Assembly: GCA_020631735.1 (NCBI GenBank) | Contig: CM036160.1 | Coordinates: 115,178,680-115,242,679, forward strand | Direction: 5' to 3' | Length of the DNA stretch: 64,000 nt | Source of the DNA: Saccharum officinarum | Taxonomy: Eukaryota; Streptophyta; Magnoliopsida; Poales; Poaceae | Shown: in pieces, positions 56,166 through 64,000 of the stretch | How the letters are laid out: the number at the start of each line of letters is the position of its first letter | Numbering within the stretch: the stretch's first letter is position 1 | Made by a program: the position numbers and the translations under genes | The notes under the pieces: generated by a model | What the model was told of the DNA's origin: nothing | Database searches by the model: none | The model's input: the letters and a program-made list of their open reading frames with translations, nothing else

Positions 56166-59100
56166 TCAAACACTGGAAAAGTCGTCTTCCCTAAAAATTA
56201 TTTGGGCACAGGTGGTGAACCGGTTCCTTATCTTATCCTGTTCGTCCTTGTTCTTTGGAAATCCACATTCAACAAAATTCGGAATAATGACCGCATCACA
56301 GGACTTGCAGTAATGTTCCTTCAGAACAACTGACTGCAAGTTTGAAGCTCGCTCCATCACGGCTCCTATAAATGCTATATGTTGCTCTGTTGCATTGAAA
56401 CCAAAGAGTTGGAGCTCTTTCAGTGAAGAGTGTGGTGGGGGCGAAGACTTTGATACCTCCCAAGGTGCATTAGTTCTTTCTCCATAAATCTGCTTCTTTT
56501 TCTCTTCGTCTTGGCATCGCCGGTGATCATATAGCTACATGGGCAAAGCACAATCAAGCCTTTTATTAAATATAAATATAAATAAAAATAAACTAAAGCC
56601 TTTTCTATTCACTAGTCATAATTCTTCATATGCAGGGAAGTAATGGAATAGAGCACAGTAACCAATATGTGCACAATGCCACAATCACAGCCCCACTTTG
56701 GACAGTGGGTTTAGTTATCCATGCACCATCATTTCTTTGCTGCTACCCTTTGTAGTGACACTGTATACAATTTTAGAAAGTGGCTACTTATTACTAACTC
56801 CAAACTGATTTATATACCATTCAGGACAGAGGAAACAGTCACCCTTGCTTTTGAGACGAATCTATGTTCTTGTGTGTGTACCATCAAAGATCCTAAATTG
56901 TTGTAGTTTTTCCAGTAGATTAAGCTGATTAAGGAGGTGGTGGATGTGGATCATAAGTGCATATTATATCATTATCCAAGCATTCTGGCGTAAAATGTTG
57001 CTCCTTTTCGCAAGGTGGAATTAAAGCAACTACTACCTCTTAGCATATACAAGATGAGGGGAGTGACATTTATTCAGCGTGAAAAAAACCATTATAGCTC
57101 TAACTCATACTACAAGTGGTTTATAGACCAATTATTCAATTAAAGAACTTCAAATATCGCACCACCCTTGAATGGTGGTCCCAAATTTCAGCGGCACATC
57201 ATAAGCCTTTAGTTTGAACTTGCCTGTTATGTTCTTTTACTGCGTTCTTCCTTCTCAATATAATGATGTGTCGCTTTCCAGCCAACATGAGGAAAAAAAA
57301 GATCATCCAAAATAAAGAAAATGATGCAAGACTTCAATTGGATGATACAGGGCCTTCTTTTGTCAGAGAGGACTCACTTATCATCTCCCATGAACGCATA
57401 CTAAATTAAACTATAAAGATCACTTATTGAAATAATTACACTTAAATGCAAAATTCAGGATTATATCTCACATGAATGCATATATTAAACTAATCTATAA
57501 AGGTCACTAGATTGTTTTCTTTAATATATTTTTTTTTTCTAAACTAAAGAATAACAAAACAAGCAAAACTACCTCAACTCTGAGTATCTCAAGAGATGGC
57601 GCAGCTTCAAGAAGCGTCGTTGTCCACATAAGGCCAAAGCCAACAAAGATATCATGTAGATACAATTGCTTCAAATTGCTAAATCCTGAGCGAAGTTGAT
57701 CTTTTTCCGGTTGTAACCAAATCTGCAGAGATGAGAGAAGTGAAAAAGTAAGAAACTTAATGTTTTGAATGTAATTGACCAACTATGTTCATTATGAACC
57801 ATTGAAGAGCTTCAGCTCCAGAATGTGGATTTAGGCATGAACTGTTGGAGCTCTAGCTAGGGTTATTACATCAAGGATACTTGAGAGAGCCAACTTGTTC
57901 CTATTTTTTGGACTGAAAACCTTAAACCACTTTATTTTATTCTACAAACTACATATTCAGAGAGAAACCATGAACCAGATCTGTCACACTATTTTTATCA
58001 AGGAAGCCATACATACACATAAAACACAGTATGAGAATAACTTCGCATCGAATTTTGCACGCATATAAAAGCAAAAGTGACAACAAATAATGATGATCAT
58101 AGTTACAGAAGATGAATATGTACTACCTTTCGTCCATAAAAATCCAATGTTAGAGAATCTATGCATGATGTGCCACATAGAACATCACTTAACTTGAATG
58201 GTTCACTATGAACCGTTAATGCTCCATAGAATTCTACTTCCTTAAGGCATGGGACATATCCCAAAGTCATAGGTAAACATGGACATAACCAAAAGCCACA
58301 TATTACTTGCTTTAGCTTTGGAAGGCAAAACAACTCAACTTGATCAAAAGTACAACGAGAAAACTCTAGCACATTGAGTTTTGAGTCTGGCACGTCAATC
58401 TTGAATGATGTGTAAAAGCCAGTATCACAATAGTTTAGATAAAGATAACGCAATTCCGTGCACTTGTTTGCAAGGAGATTATGTAAATCCGATTCATCAA
58501 ATCTTGCATTGTAAAGGGAGAGGCTTGTGAGGCAACAATATACATTAGGATAGTTTCGAAAGAAACTAATCACACTATCCGCATGGTTTGCCATCTCCTC
58601 CTCGCTAAGAGTGGCAGGCATCATCTGAATGCCACATTTGAGTTCTATATCTTTTACCATTCCATTTTCAATAGCTTCATTAACAAGATGGCCAACCTCG
58701 TTTGAGTACCCACTGGTTATGAAGAACGAAATGCAAAGCCTTGTTATAACAGACTTTCTGTGAGTCAGAGCCAACATGTTCCTAACTGCTTCTGTTAGAG
58801 ATGACATTGCTTTTTCAACGTCATCCACTGCGGGATGGTCATGGTCATATGGTTCGTGAAGGAAGTCCTTGATATCTATGCTGAGTTGGCTGAGCAACCA
58901 AGGGAGGTGCCTCCATCGTTTGGACAAGACGCTTGCCCTCACTGATGTTGTTAAGTTGACATTTTCCAAGATCAAGAGTAGGATGTCATCAACTAACTTG
59001 CTTATCATGTCTTCTTCTGTTTGCTGCTGCAAGACCTGCAAGTCATGGACATTTAAATTGTATAAGTTCAGGCTTATATGTAGATATTCTTAGGCAATCG

Positions 59101-59645
59101 AAAGACTTGTTACAGAGATAACATCTATAGTAAGACATCTTAACATAACATTTTTCTAAGACATATTTTCCAGTCAAATATTTATCGTGCTTTTTTCTGT
59201 TCATCCATCACTGATTGTGTGGCAAGTTGGTGTTAAAACTTAAGGCTTCTTCTGTACTAGGTCAACAGAAGTAGTACTAGCGAGGTTGGGCAGGCAAAAG
59301 GGTGGTATATTGAATCCTTCATACACAGGACTCATCGAAATATGCTCATATGCAACAAGTACTACTACTGTAGCAGATGAGCGTTTTGATCAACCTCAGC
59401 CTAGGATGTTGTTTGGTTTAGCAACGCGTATGGGAACGCTAATGCAATCAGTTTCCGGCGCTAGCTATTAGTACAGGGAACTGTAAAGGGTTAATGTGTT
59501 TGGTTCGCGGCGTGAGTGGTACTGGTACCTGTTCTTCTTTCTTGTCCTTGGAGGAAGAGGATGGCTTCTCCTCCTTGGTTAGCGCTAAGGTCTGGATGCG
59601 CTTGGTCTCCGAGGCTGGGGCTGGGGCCGGTGTCGCGACGAGCAT
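56166..59645 (-). CDS. F-box/LRR protein
   Basis: Four exons join in phase: 59529-59645, 58127-59035, 57573-57722 and 56166-56534, giving 514 residues. Exon 1 is a 39-residue Pro/Ala/Lys-rich leader (MLVATPAPAPASETKRIQ..). Exon 2 opens with the F-box at about residues 48-92 (DMISKLVDDILLLILENV, then ASVLSKRWRHLPWLL), which binds SKP1 in SCF ubiquitin ligases. Degenerate leucine-rich repeats follow (CLTSLSLYNARFDESDL, ELRYLYLNYCDTG, KLNVLEFSRCTF, FSNLKQLYLHDIFVG). The C-terminus LKELQLFGFNATEQHIAFI..FPKNKDEQDKI is a conserved tail of a large grass F-box/LRR group. Every exon is open and the donors and acceptors are canonical. The start exon is the least certain part. The substrate is unknown. 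Confidence 0.85.
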
Positions 59646-59962
59646 CTTGGGGGCACGGGCGCGGCCTTTGGTGCCTTGGCAGTGGGGGTCGAAGAGAGGG
59701 CCTTGGGATTGGCCAGCGCCGCTGCGGGAGAGGCGGGGTTGCCTTGGCAGTAGGAGTCGCCGCAGGGGTGGCAGATGCGGCGGCAGGGACGCGCGAGAGG
59801 TTGGGGCGGAGCACGCACGTGCGAGGAGCAGAGGACGGGGGCGGTGGCGTTGATTTTTGCGACTCCGCGAGGCGATCCCGTTAGGGGTAACGGGGTTGTA
59901 TTGGGCTACATCTGTTAACGCTGCGATTTGTTACCATGGGCCTTAGCCCATAGGCCGTACAT

Positions 59963-60609
59963 GGGAAAAAGTCTACTTTTGATCCCAACTATCGCGAAAG
60001 TCCGCTTTTGGTCCCTTAACTTTAAAACCGGACAAACAAGCCTCTCAACCTTTCAAACCGCGCAGATTTAGTCCCTCGGCTGTATTGTCCGGTGGTTTAC
60101 CACAGTAACCACGGGTTTGCTACAGTAACCACGGGATTTATTTTAGCTGAATCTTTGAAAAATCATAGTACGTCACAGAAAATTCATAAAATGGAAATCT
60201 AATTTTGTTGAACTCCACATGAGTAGAGCTACACAGTGAACATATAATACAGTATGCTTTAGTACAAAGTTTTTGCCTTTTTTTTATTTATTTCAGCTCA
60301 ATCTTAGAAAAATCATAGTAAAAACTTTATACTAAAGCATACCATATTATATGTTCACTGTGTAGCTCTACTCATGTGGAGTCCAACAAAATTGCATTTT
60401 TCATTTTATGAATTTTCTGTGATTTGCTATGATTTTTCAAAGATTCAGCTGAAATAAATCTGTGTGGTTACTATAGCAACCCCACCAGACAAAACAGCTA
60501 AGGGACTAAATCTGTACGATTTCAAAAGTTAAGGGGCTTATTTGTCCGGTTTTAGAGTTGAGGGATCAAAAGCGGACTTTCGCGATAATTGGGGACGTAG
60601 ACTTTTTCA
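59963..60609. mobile_element. Long foldback element (about 650 bp)
   Basis: The left arm from GGGAAAAAGTCTAC and the right arm ending GTAGACTTTTTC are inverted over about 300 bp each; shared blocks include ATCGCGAAAGTCCGCTTTTG, AAAACCGGACAAA, CAGATTTAGTCCC, GAATCTTTGAAAAATCATAG, ATATAATACAGTATGCTTTAGT and CTACACAGTGAACATATAA. Only a short loop near 60260-60310 lacks a partner. Arms differ by scattered substitutions and small indels. A clear target duplication was not found. It sits 50 bp beyond the stop codon of the next gene. Confidence 0.8.
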
Positions 60610-60658
60610 TGTCCCTGTATACCGTTCCCTTTTCAAATGCTAAAGTGCTCACCACATC

Positions 60659-61683
60659 CTAAGCTGCTGAGCCCTCCAAATTCCCAAGGCTCCAAGTTTC
60701 AGCAAGCCAGAATGCAGTTCCTGTTAATCCTCAAGTGCGCATTTCTATTTTCTTTTTGAACGAACGGTTTTCAGTGATAGAGGAGAGAGTTTTACATCCC
60801 GGCTAATAACCAGGTTTACCTAAGCCTACTCTCGCGCCATTACAGCGCTAAATGTTTCGCCCCTGCTAAACATTTAGAAATGCATTTAAATATCATCTAT
60901 GGATACATTATAAGACAGAAGGTCAAGCAAGCAGGGTTATGGGCGTATCAATATCCATGGCCTGCTTTGTTTCTTGCACTTCTCTCCGTCAACTCCCCTG
61001 CTTTATGCAGTGACATCTGAATTGTTTGCTTAGCATGCAGACTGCAGACAAGTTATACAGGAAACGATATAAATTAAGGGTCTTCTAATCTTTTATACAA
61101 GAGGTATGATATTCATGTGTAAAACAAACCGGTGCATACTTTGCAGGGGTATCACACCGTTTCTTCTTGCGATATCCAACTTCTTTCTGGCATAATCATA
61201 ATATGTCATTTGTCTTGGAACCTGAAAAATCCATTTAGCTTTTCATGTAAGCGAGCGAGATAGGGCCAGCTTGGCATGCATTAAAGAACAGAATAAGGAT
61301 ATATGAATCTCAAAAGAGACGGAAAACTAACAAATTTTTTAACAGCCTCTAGGATCACTGAATGGGCTTCATTTTGTTCAACCTACAGACATGAATTGCA
61401 TCACTGTATGGAGAAAAATATTTGACTTGGACTTCGACTTTAGGCAAAGCAAAGCTTACCTCTCCATCAAGATCAGCCAGATATCTATCATACTGAAAAT
61501 TAGAGCATATGAAAGAATTAGTCCCGTATAAATAACTAAACGGAGAAAATTCAATGGAATTTTAGCAAGATGAAGTGAAAAAGACACAATCACATCTGCG
61601 AAGAGCAACCTACGTTTGTTCTCAGCCCACCAGAGCTTGGGGCACAACCAAGCTCAATTTTCAATTGGATACGGCATGGGGCA
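60659..61683 (-). pseudogene. 3' exons of an unrecognised gene, cut by a gypsy LTR
   Basis: Five exons join in phase on the minus strand with GT-AG borders: 61614-61683 (open at the LTR junction), 61460-61492, 61332-61382, 61140-61221 and 60659-60720 (TAG stop). The peptide includes IELGCAPSSGGLRTN, YDRYLADLDGEVEQNEAHSV, ILEAVKKFVPRQMTYYDYAR, KKLDIARRNGVIPL and a terminal FWLAETWSLGNLEGSAA. Phase agrees at each of the four junctions, which argues that this is a true gene tail. I recognise no domain. The upstream exons would lie beyond the retrotransposon that starts at 61684. Confidence 0.55.
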
Positions 61684-62355
61684 TGTTGGGAATTCAACTT
61701 CACCACTAAAACACAGCTCCAAACTTTGGAGTTTAAAAACTCTGAAACCTTGTGACAATATTTGATTGCAAAAAAAAGAAGACGAAGACGCTTTCCTCAC
61801 ATCACGAGAAAAGATCTAGCTTCGCCAAGAAATAAAAGATTGAAGAACAAGACTAAAGCAAATATAAGAGTTATGGCTTCGCAGATAAGAATTCAACTTC
61901 GCTGGCCAAACAGAGATAAAAGGAGAGTAAAAATCAGCTTCATCAAAGATTAGGGTCAGAGCGAAGATAAAGCTTGGCTTCGCCAACCAGAAAATCAACT
62001 TCGCTAGCCAGTGACGTCGGAGGAAGGTTCAAAATGAGGCGAAGGCAAGAATTCGACTTCGCCTAACATTCCAAAGGTCAAAGGAAGAATCGACTAAGTT
62101 TAAACAAAGATATTAAGAAAACTGGTGACTGAAAGCTGAAGAATGAAGACTTGGAAGGAGAAAAAGACAACTTCGCCCTTGTAGTTGAGAAGGGTTGTAA
62201 ATATTTGAGTCAGGGGCATTTTAGTCATTTTGTGTAAAACACGAAGACTGGGGCCCTATAAATACCCCCTCTGACATGTATAGTACCATGAGGAAAATGA
62301 AATCAACTTTGTCTTTCATCTTATCCTTGATGTTTGAGTAATTTTTTACCCAACA
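61684..62355 (+). repeat. 5' LTR of the Tat-like gypsy element
   Basis: Begins TGTTGGGAATTCAACTTC and ends TTTTACCCAACA, giving matched TGTTGGG/CCCAACA termini. It contains many CTTCGCCA/TTCGCTGGCC blocks and a TATA box at 62257. Confidence 0.85.
62257..62264 (+). promoter_or_regulatory. TATA box of the gypsy LTR
   Basis: TATAAATA in GGGGCCCTATAAATACCCCC, about 100 bp before the LTR end; the inverted copy at about 32374-32384 is altered to GGGGTATTTATAGGGCCCC. Confidence 0.75.
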
Positions 62356-62357
62356 TC

Positions 62358-62375
62358 TGGCGCCCACTGTTTATG
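62358..62375 (+). other. Primer binding site of the gypsy element
   Basis: TGGCGCCCACTGTTTATG begins 2 bp after the LTR, a TGGCGCC-type gypsy primer site. Confidence 0.75.
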
Positions 62376-62409
62376 TGTGCTAAAAAATTCTCACAACCAC
62401 GCGAAGCTG

Positions 62410-63847
62410 ATGGGTAGACCTAATGGGGTAGCCGACAATAATCCACCAACAATCGAAGACCAAAATATCAAAAAAGATACAAACTAAGATCCAAGTTTTT
62501 CAAAAGCAAGCGAAGTTGAAGAACAAAGATTCAAAGAATTAGAAGAGCAAGTGCTAAGAAAGAAAAATGCCGCGCAAGAGCAAAAGAAAAATCTCTCAAA
62601 CAAAGAATAGAAGAAGCCAAAGCCACGCTTCGTGAACTAAATGAACAACTTCAAAATACAAGCCACGAAGTTATACATCTAGATGAATCAAATTCAGCAA
62701 CAAAAGCTTCTCATGAGAAGAACTCCCAAAAATCATTCATATCAATTGACACAAGTTCTCTCTTATCAATAAACTTACAGCTTGCACAATGGCCTTTGGG
62801 TTACAAATTTAATATGATACCAACTTTCGATGGCCAATCTAACCCAAGGTAATTTTTTATGAGTTTTGAAGCTGCAGTGATTGCTGGAGCTGGCGATGAA
62901 ACAACATTGGCAAAATCCCTTGTTATGGCGGTTAAAGGACCAGCACAACAATGGTACTCCTCACTGAAAGTAAAATCTATATATTCATGGGATCAACTTA
63001 AAGCAAACTTGCTCGTTGACTTTCAAGGATTTCTACCAGTTGGCTTCATAGATATTGATCTGTTCAATTGCAAATAGCAAATCAAAGAACCACTGAGCCA
63101 ATATTTCAAAAGATTCATCCAAATCAAGGCACAAATTCTAAATATCCCAGATAAAGTGGTAATAATAGCTGCAATCAAAGGCCTTCGAGTAAGCCAATGC
63201 GCTTCCCATCTTGCACGAGAGAAACCCACCACAATCGCAGAGCTTTACGAAGTTATTCAAAATATTGCAAGTCAGATGACGACTACAGAAAAAGAATCGA
63301 AAAGAAAATAACTTCAGGGCTCAAATCAAGCAACAATTTTCAACCTCCAAGACCAAATAACTATGAACGAAGACCATTTACGCCACACAATCAGGTGAAT
63401 CAAATTGAGAATGACAGCAATGTAACAGCTCAAAGTGAATACACTCACCAAAATCAATATAACCAGCGAAGTCAATTCAATGAAACAACATTTGAAAGAG
63501 AAAACTTTGGCACAACAGAAAGAGGAAAAGGAAAAACACCCTTAAAACCTAAAGATATGTATTGCATTATTCATGGTAAAGGAGCTAGACATACATCCGA
63601 AATGTGTCCAAAAGTTAAGAAAAGCATCGAAGAAGCCCAAAAAGAAAATAGGGCACAAAGACAATCAAAAACTATCAATCATGTAAGGCAAGAACAGCAC
63701 AGTACTCATCAACCTTATTATCCAATGCATTATGGACACACACAAGCTCTACTTCCAAGACCACCTCCTACATACAACTATGAACCACTAGCAATGTATC
63801 ATCCCATGCAAAATCAATGGAGGCAAAAATCCGACTCACCAACCTAA
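62410..63847 (+). pseudogene. gag: Gypsy gag, disrupted
   Basis: The frame opens at ATG 62410 (MGRPNGVADNN) but meets a TAA within 30 codons. Further pieces lie in shifted frames: a Glu/Lys-rich coiled coil (about 62490-62660), the retrotransposon gag core with MIPTFDGQSNPR, GPAQQWYSSLKVKSIYSWDQL and EPLSQYFKRFIQIKAQI (about 62815-63140), and a nucleocapsid part with YCIIHGKGARHTSEMC, the CX2HX5HX4C-type knuckle seen in Tat-lineage gag (about 63560-63610). Several stops and shifts, including 62850-62852 and 63076-63078, make it non-functional. Confidence 0.75.
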
Positions 63848-64000
63848 TATTCAATTAGCACAATCTGAAGCTTCAGTTGCAAACAACAACCCACAAAACA
63901 GCCAAGCCAAGCAAGAGAACACCTCCCCGTCAGTCTCAGCGGTAAACAATAATGCAATCATCCCAAGTAGAGGAAGAATACTGACAATCATAGGAGGAAA

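Larger units (their letters stand above)
61684..64000 (+). mobile_element. Tat-like Ty3/gypsy element, 5' end, continuing past the window
   Basis: A 672-bp LTR (61684-62355) is followed by a primer binding site and a broken gag running to the window edge. Its LTR is homologous to 32314-32680 in inverse orientation. The element interrupts the exon ending at 61683. Confidence 0.8.

Overview
The window is nuclear DNA from a grass, most likely a panicoid of the sorghum/sugarcane/Miscanthus type. The basis is spliced plant genes with GC-rich 5' exons, a chloroplast ferredoxin-dependent glutamate synthase gene, very large nested LTR retrotransposons, Helitron termini of the grass type and a dense set of small MITEs. 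A run of exactly 100 N at 39056-39155 marks a scaffold join, so continuity across it is not proven.

Left third (1-19794): a retrotransposon nest. The 3' part of a Ty3/gypsy element, probably Tat clade, runs from 2298 to its 3' LTR at 18682-19794. It keeps the integrase C-terminus on the plus strand and a long spliced antisense ORF on the minus strand with its own TATA box. A gypsy LTR (1-2297) lies against its integrase. A complete Ty1/copia element of SIRE/Maximus type (5022-15307, 10286 bp) splits the antisense ORF, with a perfect GCCGG target duplication. Its two 1922-bp LTRs differ by 19 substitutions and one 16-bp inverted segment. Its polyprotein has two frame breaks and a Lys at the integrase catalytic Glu position.

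19795-26188: a Helitron cluster with four CTAG-type termini. One 1.55-kb Helitron carries a decayed MATH-domain gene fragment, and a paralogous empty site for it lies 2.3 kb away.

Middle (26189-48540): an intact single-exon apoplastic aspartic protease gene (27256-28602, minus). Next come seven exons of an unrecognised gene on the plus strand that stop at an LTR at 32314, and a stack of degraded LTR elements (32314-39055) that includes an inverted copy of the LTR at position 1. Beyond the N gap are the first 16 exons of Fd-GOGAT (39350-47859, minus). Exon-phase arithmetic shows three frame breaks (exons 1, 7 and 13), and the synthase half of the gene is absent.

Right part (48540-64000): at least seven MITEs, one with a 10-bp Mutator-like target duplication and long inverted repeats. 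A four-exon F-box/LRR gene (56166-59645, minus) follows, then a 650-bp foldback element and the last five exons of another unrecognised gene. Its upstream part is cut off at 61684 by the 5' LTR of a Tat-like gypsy element that runs off the window with a broken gag. This LTR is related to the one at 32314, so two inverted members of one family each interrupt a host gene 29 kb apart.

I found no novel multi-gene system. The more unusual signals are the LTR micro-inversion, the transcription-ready antisense ORFs in two gypsy elements, the Helitron gene capture with an internal empty site, and the frame-broken half-length Fd-GOGAT.
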